Assembly: GCA_947630315.1 (NCBI GenBank)
Contig: CANRHA010000033.1
Coordinates: 1 to 12,041, forward strand
From: an uncultured Clostridia bacterium
GTDB taxonomy: Bacteria; Bacillota; Clostridia; Oscillospirales; Ruminococcaceae
DNA length: 12,041 bases
Direction: 5' to 3'
Part shown: piece after piece, positions 4,586 through 12,011 of the stretch
How positions within the stretch are numbered: the first letter of the stretch is position 1
How the letters are laid out: every line of letters begins with the position of its first letter
The notes under the pieces: generated by a model
Database searches by the model: none
What the model was told of the DNA's origin: nothing
Seen by the model: the letters and a program-made list of their open reading frames with translations, nothing else
Made by a program: the position numbers and the translations under genes

Positions 4586-6139
4586 GAAGGCTTCGACCGC
4601 GGCGGCCTCGGCCTTTAACATCGCCTTGTAGCTCTGCATATAGCTGTCGAATCCGGAAATGTCCTTCGGGTCGGGGGCTTCGGTTACAGATTCCATTCCC
4701 GCAAAGATCTTCTTGTCAAGATAATCCTCAAGGGTAAGGCCGTTTCCGTCGGCGGAATACTTTGCAAGTATCGCCATTCCCCATGCTCCGCCCTCGCCTG
4801 CCGTCTCCATAGTTGAAACCGGCGTGCGCATAGCCGCGGCAAGGAGCTTCTGACCCACTCCCTTTGTCTTGAAGTATCCGCCGTGGCCGAGTATCCTGTC
4901 TATCTTTACGTTTTCGGCAAGAAGTATGTCGAGGCCGATCTTTAAGGTCGCAAGCGCCGAGAACAGGTTGTTTCTTATCAGGTTTGCAAGGTTGAACGCC
5001 GAATCGGGCTTTCTTAAAAGCATCGGCCGCCCCTCGTCAAGGTGAGTGATAGGCTCGCCCGAGAAGTAGTTGCAGCTGACTACCCCGCCGCAGTCGGCGT
5101 CTCCGTTCATGGCGTTTTTGAGCAGCAGATCGTAAAGATCGGGCTTTCTCATCGGGTGGCCCGAAAGCTCGGCGAACTCCATGAATATCCTCATCCACGC
5201 GTCAAGGTCTGACGAGCAGTTGTTACAGTGGACCATGGCTACCGGCGCGCCGCTCGGCGTTGTTACCATGTCTATCTCGGGGTAGAGCTTTGAAAGGGCC
5301 TTCTCCAAAACTATCATCGCGAACACCGAGGTTCCCGCAGATACGTTGCCGGTCCTCTCGCGAACGCTGTTTGTCGCAACCATTCCGGTGCCCGCGTCGC
5401 CCTCGGGAGGGCAGAGGGGCGCCCCGGCCCTGAGCGTTCCGGTCGGGTCAAGAAAACGCGCGCCTTCTTCGGTAAGGGTCCCCGCGTTTTCGCCCGCAAC
5501 GGCAATTTCGGGCAGAACGTCGCGCAGCTTCCAGCCGTAGCCCTTTGAGGCTATGAGCGAATCAAACTTATCCGCCATCGCGGTATCGTACCTGCATGTG
5601 GCCGAATCTATCGGGAACATTCCCGAAGCCTCGCCTACGCCCACTACCTTTCTGCCGGTGAGCTTCCACTGTATATACCCCGCAAGGGTTAGCACGCTCG
5701 TTATCTTTGACACATGCTCCTCGCCGTTTAATATCGACTGGTAGAGGTGGGCTATAGTCCAGCGCTGAGGAATGTTGAACCCGAAAAGCTCCGAGAGCTT
5801 ATCCGAGGCGTCGGCGGTTATCGTGTTTCTCCATGTCCTGAAGGGGGATAAAAGCTTCCCCTCGGCGTCAAAAGGCATATAGCCGTGCATCATGGCGCTT
5901 ATTCCTATTGCGCCTATCTCCGTAAGCGCTTCGCCCGTCTTTGATTTATAATCCGCCGCGACCTTGGCGTAAGCGTCCTTCAAACCCTCGCTTATGTCGT
6001 CGAGGGTGTAGGTCCATACGCCGTTTTCAAGCCGGTTTTCCCAATCGTGAGCGCCCGACGCAACTACCTCTGCGCCGTCGCCTATAAGTATGGCTTTTAT
6101 TCTTGTAGAACCAAATTCAATGCCGAGATAGGTTTTCAT
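4583..6139 (-). CDS. FGGY-family carbohydrate kinase (xylulokinase-like)
   Basis: ATP-dependent phosphorylation of a sugar, likely a pentulose or related polyol, in the cytoplasm. The substrate is not resolvable here. At 518 residues it is at the long end of the usual FGGY range. The N-terminal domain begins YLGIEFGSTRIKAIL (4-18), the FGGY nucleotide-fold entry. SAMMHGYMPFD (81-91) occupies the place of the GQMHG-type substrate motif of classical xylulokinases. PPEGDAGTGM (244-253) supplies Asp248 as candidate catalytic base, followed by GNVSAGTS (264-271). LGHGGYFKTKG (417-427) sits where classical members have a GGG-type ATP motif, so this is a divergent subfamily and xylB is not assigned. 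An AGGAGG site lies seven bases before the ATG. The gene has its own promoter and is divergent from murA. A palindromic repeat overlaps its stop codon. Confidence 0.85.
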   Translation of the reverse strand: MKTYLGIEFGSTRIKAILIGDGAEVVASGAHDWENRLENGVWTYTLDDISEGLKDAYAKVAADYKSKTGEALTEIGAIGISAMMHGYMPFDAEGKLLSPFRTWRNTITADASDKLSELFGFNIPQRWTIAHLYQSILNGEEHVSKITSVLTLAGYIQWKLTGRKVVGVGEASGMFPIDSATCRYDTAMADKFDSLIASKGYGWKLRDVLPEIAVAGENAGTLTEEGARFLDPTGTLRAGAPLCPPEGDAGTGMVATNSVRERTGNVSAGTSVFAMIVLEKALSKLYPEIDMVTTPSGAPVAMVHCNNCSSDLDAWMRIFMEFAELSGHPMRKPDLYDLLLKNAMNGDADCGGVVSCNYFSGEPITHLDEGRPMLLRKPDSAFNLANLIRNNLFSALATLKIGLDILLAENVKIDRILGHGGYFKTKGVGQKLLAAAMRTPVSTMETAGEGGAWGMAILAKYSADGNGLTLEDYLDKKIFAGMESVTEAPDPKDISGFDSYMQSYKAMLKAEAAAVEAF

Positions 6140-6188
6140 AGATGATCCTCCTAAAATAATTTGTTCCGAGAAAATGTTTGATGAGACA

Positions 6189-6217
6189 ATTATACACTGA
6201 CTTTACAAATAAGTCAA
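6189..6217 (-). promoter_or_regulatory. Sigma-A promoter of the sugar kinase with overlapping inverted repeat
   Basis: On the minus strand TTGACT (6212-6217) and TATAAT (6189-6194) are 17 bases apart. The inverted repeat TGACTT/AAGTCA (6198-6203/6211-6216, 7-base centre) covers the spacer and most of the -35 box, a plausible repressor operator. The leader to the ATG is about 45 bases. Confidence 0.8.
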
Positions 6218-6235
6218 GAAAATGTAAAAAAGGGC

Positions 6236-6264
6236 TTGCATACCGCGCTTTTTTGTGGTAGAAT
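6236..6264 (+). promoter_or_regulatory. Upstream candidate promoter for murA (P1)
   Basis: TTGCAT (6236-6241), a 17-base spacer and TAGAAT (6259-6264), the -10 preceded by TGG as an extended -10. It would give a leader of about 140 bases before murA. Confidence 0.55.
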
Positions 6265-6329
6265 GATAGACACTCTTTAAAATAAGCCTCACTGTGGGCA
6301 AAAAACACGATTTTGTTACTGAATTGTAA

Positions 6330-6358
6330 TTGCTATTTTGAAAAAAGCGTGTTAAAAT
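6330..6358 (+). promoter_or_regulatory. Downstream candidate promoter for murA (P2)
   Basis: TTGCTA (6330-6335), a 17-base spacer and TAAAAT (6353-6358). It overlaps an inverted repeat, AACACG (6304-6309) with CGTGTT (6348-6353). GGGG/CCCC (6380-6383/6390-6393) forms a small hairpin directly before the murA ribosome site. Confidence 0.45.
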
Positions 6359-6409
6359 AACTAATAGACTTTTAATACAGGGGCCGGTTCCCCATTGGAG
6401 ATAGATATA

Positions 6410-7690
6410 ATGGATAAATTTGTAATTCACGGCGGAAAGCCTCTTCGCGGAGAGGTAGTTATAAGCGGGGCAAAAAACGCCGCCGTCGCTATAGTTGCCG
6501 CGGCAATTCTCGCCGACGAGCCTTGCGTACTTGAAAACGTGCCCGAAATTCAGGATATAAACGTCTGCATAAAGATCCTCTACGAAATGGGCGCAAGCAT
6601 AAAGATAATAGATAAAAACACCGTCCGCATTGACACCCGCGGGATCTCCGATCCCGTTGTACCCTATGAGCTCGCAAGAGCTTGCAGGGCTTCGAGTTAT
6701 TTTCTCGGAACCCTGTTGGGCAGGTTCCGCAAGGCGGATGTTCCTATGCCCGGAGGCTGCGATCTCGGCGACCGCCCGATAGATCAGCACCTAAAAGCCT
6801 TTAATACCCTCGGCGCGCGCCACGCCATCGACGGCGGCGTTGTAAGCCTCAGGGCGGACAAGCTCATAGGCAGCCAGATATACTTCGACATAGTAACCGT
6901 GGGCGGAACTATAAACGCCATCTTTGCCGCGGTAAAGGCCGAGGGCCTGACCGTGATAGAAAACGCCGCTAAGGAGCCGCAGATAGTTGACCTCGCAAAC
7001 TTTCTGAACTCGATGGGCGCTGATATAATGGGCGCGGGCACCGACGTTATAAAGATAAGGGGCGTTAAATATCTCAAGGGCGTGACCTACGGGATAATCC
7101 CCGACCCTATAGAGGCCGGAACATATATGGTCGCGGCGGCGGCAACAAAGGGCGACGTAATAATAAGAAACGTCATTCCGAAACACCTCGAATCGATAAC
7201 GGACAAGCTTCGCAAGGCCGGCGCTTTTGTTGAGGAGTTCGACGACAGCGTTCACGTCAAGGCCGAGGGTCCGCTGATGAAGACGAGCTTCAAGACCCTG
7301 CCTCACCCGGGCTTCCCGACCGATATGCAGCCGCAGTTCTCGACAATGCTCTCTACGGCCGAGGGCACCAGCGTTGTCACCGACAACATATTCGACAACC
7401 GCTTCCGCTATGCAAACGAGCTAAGGCGTTTCGGCGCGGATATAACCGTCGAGGGCACCACGGCGGTGATCCAGGGCGTTAAGGAGCTTTCTGGCGCAAC
7501 GGTAAAGGCCACCGATTTAAGAGCCGGCGCGGCGCTTGTGATCGCGGGGCTTATGGCGAACGGCACCACCGTTGTTGAAGACATATACCACATCGAGCGC
7601 GGATATGAAAACATCGACGACAAGCTGAGGGCACTCGGCGCCGACATAATCCGCGAAACCGATTACGACAACCGGCGCAAAGCGGTATGA
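6410..7690 (+). CDS. murA: UDP-N-acetylglucosamine 1-carboxyvinyltransferase (MurA)
   Basis: First committed cytoplasmic step of peptidoglycan synthesis: transfer of enolpyruvate from phosphoenolpyruvate to UDP-GlcNAc. From ATG 6410 the protein is 426 residues, close to the standard length. Lys22-Asn23 (SGAKNA) and Arg93 (RASS) sit in the substrate site. The catalytic loop PGGCDLGDRPIDQH (114-127) carries Cys117, the residue that fosfomycin alkylates, so the enzyme should be of the sensitive Cys type. FPTD gives Asp305, DLRAG gives Arg371 and ERGYE gives Arg397, all at positions matching the E. coli enzyme. ATG 6410 is chosen because GGAG (6397-6400) lies nine bases upstream; a TTG in frame at 6395 overlaps that site and is rejected. 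Many Firmicutes carry two MurA paralogues, and which one this is cannot be settled here. Confidence 0.95.
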   Translation: MDKFVIHGGKPLRGEVVISGAKNAAVAIVAAAILADEPCVLENVPEIQDINVCIKILYEMGASIKIIDKNTVRIDTRGISDPVVPYELARACRASSYFLGTLLGRFRKADVPMPGGCDLGDRPIDQHLKAFNTLGARHAIDGGVVSLRADKLIGSQIYFDIVTVGGTINAIFAAVKAEGLTVIENAAKEPQIVDLANFLNSMGADIMGAGTDVIKIRGVKYLKGVTYGIIPDPIEAGTYMVAAAATKGDVIIRNVIPKHLESITDKLRKAGAFVEEFDDSVHVKAEGPLMKTSFKTLPHPGFPTDMQPQFSTMLSTAEGTSVVTDNIFDNRFRYANELRRFGADITVEGTTAVIQGVKELSGATVKATDLRAGAALVIAGLMANGTTVVEDIYHIERGYENIDDKLRALGADIIRETDYDNRRKAV

Positions 7691-7727
7691 TCGGGCTTGC
7701 AGTCTGCGGGATGAACGGCGCGGGAAT

Positions 7728-7856
7728 ATGTATGACAACTGCGAAAGGTTCGTAAAAATGTGCGTCTCCCGCGACCCGGACGCGAGAAGATCAAGAGCTA
7801 AGCTACGCAAGACCCGCAGCAGAGGATCCGGAAATAATCAAAAATTATATAAATAA
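7728..7856 (+). other. Possible small basic ORF between murA and walJ
   Basis: An ATG at 7728 opens a 42-codon frame whose second half is strongly basic, rich in Arg and Lys (for example ARRSRAKLRKTRSR). The ribosome site is weak, only a GGGA stretch just before the ATG. A separate 22-codon frame starts at 7687 and overlaps the murA stop as ATGA, ending at 7755. Neither matches a family I know. The 174-base gap before the terminator may instead be murA 3' untranslated sequence. Confidence 0.2.
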
Positions 7857-7864
7857 ACAACGTG

Positions 7865-7890
7865 AGCTGTCCGTATGACAGCTTTCTTTA
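7865..7890 (+). terminator. Intrinsic terminator or attenuator between murA and walJ
   Basis: AGCTGTC (7865-7871) pairs with GACAGCT (7877-7883), loop CGTAT, followed by TTCTTTA. It ends five bases before the AGGAGG site of walJ, so any transcript from upstream must pass it to express walJ. The short tail suggests incomplete termination. Confidence 0.65.
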
Positions 7891-7908
7891 TGAACAGGAG
7901 GCCGCAGG

Positions 7909-8694
7909 TTGGCAAGATTTTACCCTTTGTTTTCATCAAGCTCGGGAAATTCCCACTTTATAGGCTCACCGTCGGGCGGAATACTTGTCGATGCGGGCGC
8001 GAGCTGCCGAAAAATAGTGGCTGCCCTCATGCAGAACGGAATATCCCCCGAGGCGGTAAAGGCGGTTTTTATCACCCACGACCACTCGGATCATATAAAC
8101 GGGTTAAAGGTTTTTCTCAAAAACTTCAACGTGCCGGTGTACGCATCTTCGGGCACCGCAGAGTATCTTGAATCCCACGGCTGCCTGTGCGCCGGGGCGG
8201 AGGTATTTGACATATCCCGCGGAGCCGAGGCCGGCGGATTCTATGTCGAACCGTTCAGAACGCCCCATGACGCCGCCGAGAGCGTAGGATTCAGAATACA
8301 TACCCCCGACGGGAAGATCTGCTGCGTCTGCACCGACCTCGGAACCGTCACCGATGAGGTCGACAAAGCCCTCACCGGCGCAGACCTTGTTCTTTTGGAA
8401 TCGAACTACGACGAATCGATGCTCAGAAACGGCAGCTACCCGTTCTACCTCAAAAAAAGAATAGCCTCAGACTTCGGGCACCTCTCAAACACAGACAGCG
8501 CAAAGGAGGTCCGCCGGCTTATTGACCGCGGCACCCGCAGGATAATCTTAGGGCACTTAAGCCGCGAAAACAACACGCCGCGCGTCGCCGAAAACACGCT
8601 TTTGCGCACCCTCGGCAGCGAATATGTAAGAGGCAGGGATTATCTTCTGGCAATAGCCCCAGTTGAGACCGCAGGGGCCGAGGCGGTGTTTTAA
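7909..8694 (+). CDS. walJ: Metallo-beta-lactamase-fold hydrolase, WalJ/YycJ type
   Basis: A cytoplasmic metallo-hydrolase of the YycJ (WalJ, VicX) branch of the beta-lactamase fold. In Firmicutes this family is often linked to the WalRK cell-wall regulon and implicated in DNA repair, and a 5'-exonuclease-like activity is suspected. The 261-residue protein starts ARFYPLFSSSSGNSHFIGS, typical of the subgroup. The metal motif HDHSDH is at 57-62 (His57, His59, Asp61, His62). Further ligands are His120 (TPHD), Asp143 (CTDLG) and His216 (GHLSRENN). The start is TTG 7909, with AGGAGG at 7896-7901 seven bases upstream. No walRK genes are in this window. The stop overlaps the rlmH start by one base (TAATG), implying translational coupling. 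Confidence 0.88.
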   Translation: MARFYPLFSSSSGNSHFIGSPSGGILVDAGASCRKIVAALMQNGISPEAVKAVFITHDHSDHINGLKVFLKNFNVPVYASSGTAEYLESHGCLCAGAEVFDISRGAEAGGFYVEPFRTPHDAAESVGFRIHTPDGKICCVCTDLGTVTDEVDKALTGADLVLLESNYDESMLRNGSYPFYLKKRIASDFGHLSNTDSAKEVRRLIDRGTRRIILGHLSRENNTPRVAENTLLRTLGSEYVRGRDYLLAIAPVETAGAEAVF

Positions 8695-9179
8695 TGACGG
8701 CGGTAAATGTAATATGCCCGGGCAAGCTTAAGGAATCCTACTGGCGGGAAGCCTGCGCGGAGTACTCAAAAAGGCTCGGGGCGTACTGCAAGCTTAATAT
8801 AGTCGAACTGCCCGAGGCGAGGATATCCCAGAAGCCGACCGACGGCGAAATAAAAGCGGCGCTCGCCGCCGAGGCTAAGCTTATAGAGCCGTACATCGGC
8901 CTTAAAGGCTCGTACAGCATAGCGCTCTGCGTTGAGGCCAAACAGCTTTCAAGCGAGGAGCTTTCGCAGAAAATAGGCGACGTCGCCGTAAGCGGCGCAA
9001 GCGTCATAAACTTTATAATCGGCAGCTCCTTCGGGCTTGACGGCAGTATAAAATCCGCATGCGACCTCAGGCTCGGAATGTCTCGGCTCACGCTGCCCCA
9101 TCAGCTTGCGCGGGTGGTGCTTTTGGAGCAGATCTACCGGGCGTACAGCATTCTGAACGGCGGAAAGTATCACAAGTGA
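8694..9179 (+). CDS. rlmH: 23S rRNA pseudouridine-1915 N3-methyltransferase (RlmH)
   Basis: SPOUT-class methyltransferase that uses S-adenosylmethionine to methylate pseudouridine 1915 in helix 69 of 23S rRNA on assembled 70S ribosomes. The 161-residue length fits. The SAM-binding knot shows NFIIGSSFGLDG (106-117). The C-terminus carries the hallmark LPHQLARVVLLEQIYRA (134-150) and ends in YHK (159-161). The usual glycine-rich FIIGG is FIIGS here, a mild variant. The ATG overlaps the walJ stop codon. The walJ-rlmH order is common in Firmicutes. The GNAT gene follows after 11 bases. Confidence 0.95.
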   Translation: MTAVNVICPGKLKESYWREACAEYSKRLGAYCKLNIVELPEARISQKPTDGEIKAALAAEAKLIEPYIGLKGSYSIALCVEAKQLSSEELSQKIGDVAVSGASVINFIIGSSFGLDGSIKSACDLRLGMSRLTLPHQLARVVLLEQIYRAYSILNGGKYHK

Positions 9180-9190
9180 CGGGTGAAAAA

Positions 9191-9625
9191 ATGTTAAAGA
9201 TAAGAAAAATGGAGAGCCGGGATAAAAAGGCGGTCGTAGATATGATGGAGACGTTTTACGCCTCGCCGGCGGTGATGACAAACGGCTCGCGGGAGATATT
9301 TTCAAGCGACGTTTCGGAATGTATAAGCGAAAGCCCTTTTCTTGACGGCGTTATTTTCGAGGAGGACGGCGAAATCGCGGGGTACGCCATGCTCGCGCAC
9401 AGCTTTTCAACCGAGTTCGGCAAGCGCTGCATATGGATAGAGGACCTATACGTCGCCCCCGAGCACCGCAGGCGAGGAATAGGCGGAGAGTTCTTTAAGT
9501 GGCTTGATGAGAGTTTTCCCGGCCATGTTTTCAGGCTTGAAGCCGAAAGGGAAAACACGGCGGCGATCGCGCTTTATGAAAAGTGCGGGTTTAAAGAGAT
9601 CGGGTATTTTGAGATGATAAAATAA
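9191..9625 (+). CDS. GNAT-family N-acetyltransferase
   Basis: Transfers an acetyl group from acetyl-CoA to an amine; the substrate is unknown. The 144-residue protein is a single GNAT domain. The strand IEDLYVAPEHRRRGIG (83-98) contains the acetyl-CoA pyrophosphate loop RRRGIG, and ENTAAIALYEKCGFKEIG (121-138) is the conserved C-terminal half. ATG 9191 is chosen because it follows rlmH by 11 bases and is preceded by GGGTGA, a weak site with four-base spacing. The frame continues open upstream, but that part overlaps rlmH. Its position suggests co-transcription with walJ and rlmH, and the unit ends at a strong terminator. The sequence resembles generic stand-alone acetyltransferases more than RimI, since the protein-acetylating signature is not evident. 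Confidence 0.88.
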   Translation: MLKIRKMESRDKKAVVDMMETFYASPAVMTNGSREIFSSDVSECISESPFLDGVIFEEDGEIAGYAMLAHSFSTEFGKRCIWIEDLYVAPEHRRRGIGGEFFKWLDESFPGHVFRLEAERENTAAIALYEKCGFKEIGYFEMIK

Positions 9626-9635
9626 GATAAAGAAA

Positions 9636-9669
9636 AAGCAGGTGAAACGTCTCACCTGCTTGTTTTTTT
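9636..9669. terminator. Bidirectional intrinsic terminator between GNAT and GH5 genes
   Basis: A perfect 10-bp stem, AAGCAGGTGA (9636-9645) with TCACCTGCTT (9652-9661), has a six-base loop. On the plus strand GTTTTTTT follows. On the minus strand the stem is followed by TTTCTTT. It serves both convergent transcription units and ends three bases from the GH5 stop codon. Confidence 0.93.
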
Positions 9670-9672
9670 GAT

Positions 9673-10692
9673 TCATCTAAGCTTCTCGGCGCCGGCCAAA
9701 AGGCCCTCAAGAACGCACGCGCTTTCTTCATATATCCCGAGGTTTCGGCGGTCAAACAGCCGAAAATCTCTCCCGCCGTTATCCCACCAGATGGGAACCA
9801 TCTCGTTTTTCAGGGCGTTCCCGACGAAAAATTCCGCCCATCTGCGCCGATCGTCGGGGTTCTGCTTGTTGATCATCCCCATCTCGCCGATTATCACCGG
9901 TATGTTTTTGTCGATAAAGCTCTCGCGCAGCTTTGAGAACATGTATAAAAGTTCCTTCTCGCCGCGCTCGTCAAATTTGTTAACGGCGGGGTCCTCGAGC
10001 AGACACAGCCCGACCGGGGCGTAGGAATGCACCGAAATTATAAGCCTGTCCGCAGGGTCCGAGGCGACGCGGAACGCGGGTATAAAGGCGTGATGAGGGG
10101 CGGCGGCGTACGACGGGGTCATTATGAAGCGGGTCTTATTGTTCCCGCCCGAGGCTCTCACGGTATCGACAAAGAGCTGGTCGTAGCGGTTGATGTACTC
10201 CACCGCGCTGAGGCACTCCTCATCGTCGGACTTAAGGTTCCATTCGTACTTGTGTTTTAACATTCGCGGCTCGTTCAGCGCCTCGAATATCAGCCTGTCG
10301 CCGAAGCCTTCAAACCGCTCGCAGAGCTGCTCCCAGATCCTTTTTATATAGATCTTTCCGCCCTCAAAGCCCTCGGCCGTCGGCTGAAACATACGGTCGT
10401 CGTGGTGAATGTTTATGATGACGTACATTCCGTCGTCATAGGCGTAGGATACCGCCTCGGCGACCCTTTCAAGCCAATCCTTGTGGATCGTGAAATCGGG
10501 GTCGGTGTGGCGGTGCCACGAAACGGGTATCCTTACGGCGTTGAAGCCGAGGGAATGTATCTTTGTGAGCATTTCGCGGGTGGTCACAGGGTTCCCCCAT
10601 GACATTTCGCCGGCGGGCGCGTCAAAGGTGTTGCCCAGGTTCCAACCGAGGCGCATACTGCGCATGAGTGATAATGAGGTGTTTCTGTCCAT
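9673..10692 (-). CDS. Glycoside hydrolase family 5 (endoglucanase-type), no signal peptide
   Basis: A retaining beta-glycanase of GH5, in style closest to subfamily 4 (endoglucanase, xyloglucanase, mixed-linkage glucanase). The 339 residues are a bare catalytic barrel. GWNLGNTFDAP (16-26), VRIPVSW (53-59) and NIHHD (94-98) line the substrate cleft. The acid/base is Glu141 in NEPR (140-143). The nucleophile is Glu270 in IIGEMG (267-272). His222-Tyr224 and Trp302-Trp303 are the usual aromatic and His contacts. No signal peptide precedes the domain, so it is predicted cytoplasmic, acting perhaps on imported oligosaccharides. ACGGAG lies eight bases before the ATG. It is the second gene of a pair, 29 bases after the lipoprotein paralogue, and lacks its own promoter. 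No carbohydrate-binding or dockerin module is present. Confidence 0.9.
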   Translation of the reverse strand: MDRNTSLSLMRSMRLGWNLGNTFDAPAGEMSWGNPVTTREMLTKIHSLGFNAVRIPVSWHRHTDPDFTIHKDWLERVAEAVSYAYDDGMYVIINIHHDDRMFQPTAEGFEGGKIYIKRIWEQLCERFEGFGDRLIFEALNEPRMLKHKYEWNLKSDDEECLSAVEYINRYDQLFVDTVRASGGNNKTRFIMTPSYAAAPHHAFIPAFRVASDPADRLIISVHSYAPVGLCLLEDPAVNKFDERGEKELLYMFSKLRESFIDKNIPVIIGEMGMINKQNPDDRRRWAEFFVGNALKNEMVPIWWDNGGRDFRLFDRRNLGIYEESACVLEGLLAGAEKLR

Positions 10693-10721
10693 GGTAGATG
10701 CTCCGTAAAAAGGGGTCGGGT

Positions 10722-11909
10722 TTACTGAGGTCTTGATGATTTTATCTGATCGAGCGGGGTCTCGAGGCCGGCCATAAGCCCCTCGTAGGCCGATTTCGAC
10801 TCGCTGTAAATCTCAAGGTTCTGGCGGTCGAACAGGCCGTACGCCTCGTTGCCGGCGGTGACGTTGGAGTTATCCCACCAAATACATACCTGTCCGCGGC
10901 TCTTTGCCTTTGCAACAAAGTATGTCGCCCAATCCTGGCGGTCATAGGGGTTGTTCTTATTCGTGATGCCCATTTCATCAAATATTACGCCCACGCCGTT
11001 CTTGCCGAACTTCTCGTAGTTTTTATCTATAACGTCGTCTATTGCCCTGCGCGCGGCGTCGTCGAAGGTTCTGACGTCCATCCTTTCGCCGTCCATCGCA
11101 AGATCATAAGGAGTATAGGCGTGAACGGAGATCAGAAGCTTACTTTCGGCGGTGTCTGTAGGAAGCTTATAGGGGTCTCTGAGAGAGAAATATCCCGAGC
11201 CGCAGTACACCGCGCATAAAAGATAGCGTTCGGCGTTGCGCCCTCCCGACGCACGGACTATATCGACAAACTTCTGGTTGCAGTTGTTGATTATATCTAT
11301 TGCGTCGAGGCAGTCCTGGTTGTTGAAATCTACCGTCCATTCATATTCGGTACCGGCGAGGCGCGGCTCGTTCATCGACTGGAAAATGAGGTGCTGATCG
11401 TAATCCTTAAAGCGCTCGGCGATCTGGGTCCAGATCTTTTCGATATAGTTATAGGTCTCCTCCTCGTGGTCGCGCGAGGGGAAATAGAAATCGTTGTCGT
11501 GGTGAGAGTTGATGATCACGAACATATCGTTATCAAGAGCGTAGTTTACTACCTCCTCAACGCGATCCATCCAATCCTCATCTATGACATAATCGGGCGC
11601 GCCGGAAGTATGAAGCCCCCACGACACCGGCATACGCACGGTGTTGAAGCCGAGCTCGTGGATCTTATCCAGCATCTCGTGGGTGGTCACGGGTTGGAAC
11701 CACGACGTCTCGCCCTCCGGGGCGTCGAGGGTATTGCCGAGGTTCCAGCCGATTTTCATCTCGGAGAGAAGCTCATCAAGAGAATAGGTTTTCGCCTCGT
11801 CGGCAGGATCGCCGTGGGTGTTGTTTATGACCGGCTCTTTAGGCTCGCCGCACGCGGTCAGAGACAGCAGCAGCGCAAACGCCAGCAGCAGCGCGATAAG
11901 TTTTTTCAT
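10722..11909 (-). CDS. Glycoside hydrolase family 5 (endoglucanase-type) lipoprotein
   Basis: A cell-surface beta-glycanase of GH5, subfamily-4-like. Residues 1-19 form a lipoprotein signal peptide (KK, a hydrophobic run, then the lipobox LTAC with Cys20 as lipidated residue). A short acidic and polar linker (about 21-45) leads into the catalytic barrel, which begins near MKIGWNLGNTLDAP (51-64). NSHHD is at 134-138. The acid/base is Glu181 in NEPR (180-183). The nucleophile is Glu312 in IFDEMG (309-314). SVHAYTPYD (261-269) and IWWDN (343-347) are conserved cleft segments. The 395-residue length is accounted for by leader plus one domain. A strong AAGGGAGG site lies seven bases before the ATG, and a consensus promoter stands upstream. 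It is clearly paralogous to the downstream gene, suggesting tandem duplication with loss or gain of the export signal. Confidence 0.93.
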   Translation of the reverse strand: MKKLIALLLAFALLLSLTACGEPKEPVINNTHGDPADEAKTYSLDELLSEMKIGWNLGNTLDAPEGETSWFQPVTTHEMLDKIHELGFNTVRMPVSWGLHTSGAPDYVIDEDWMDRVEEVVNYALDNDMFVIINSHHDNDFYFPSRDHEEETYNYIEKIWTQIAERFKDYDQHLIFQSMNEPRLAGTEYEWTVDFNNQDCLDAIDIINNCNQKFVDIVRASGGRNAERYLLCAVYCGSGYFSLRDPYKLPTDTAESKLLISVHAYTPYDLAMDGERMDVRTFDDAARRAIDDVIDKNYEKFGKNGVGVIFDEMGITNKNNPYDRQDWATYFVAKAKSRGQVCIWWDNSNVTAGNEAYGLFDRQNLEIYSESKSAYEGLMAGLETPLDQIKSSRPQ

Positions 11910-11941
11910 ACATATGCCTCCCTTGGGTTAAAGATGTGTAT

Positions 11942-11970
11942 ATTATAAGGCCGCCGGGCGGAGTTGTCAA
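11942..11970 (-). promoter_or_regulatory. Perfect-consensus sigma-A promoter of the GH5 pair
   Basis: On the minus strand TTGACA (11965-11970), a 17-base spacer and TATAAT (11942-11947) match the consensus exactly. The spacer contains the palindrome CCGCC-C-GGCGG (plus strand 11950-11960), a possible operator. Transcription would start near 11935, giving a leader of about 26 bases. Confidence 0.92.
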
Positions 11971-11981
11971 GAAGGGGGAGA

Positions 11982-12010
11982 TGATAAGATGTGGCCGAAG
12001 CGGCCACATC
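11982..12010 (+). repeat. Palindromic repeat unit (copy 2, inverted)
   Basis: The complement of this 29-base stretch matches 4557-4585 at 28 positions: TTATCA plus a 10-bp stem with GATGTGGCCG arms (11988-11997/12001-12010). The loop here is AAG. It lies upstream of the GH5 promoter. Confidence 0.78.
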
Positions 12011-12011
12011 A

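Noticed and set aside
6395..6409. TTG start five codons upstream for murA
   Set aside because: It overlaps the ribosome-binding GGAG itself; ATG 6410 has correct spacing and gives the standard N-terminus.
4557..12010. A 7.4-kb composite transposon bounded by the inverted palindromic modules
   Set aside because: The interior contains core genes (murA, walJ, rlmH), no transposase is present, and the module seems to be a short dispersed repeat.
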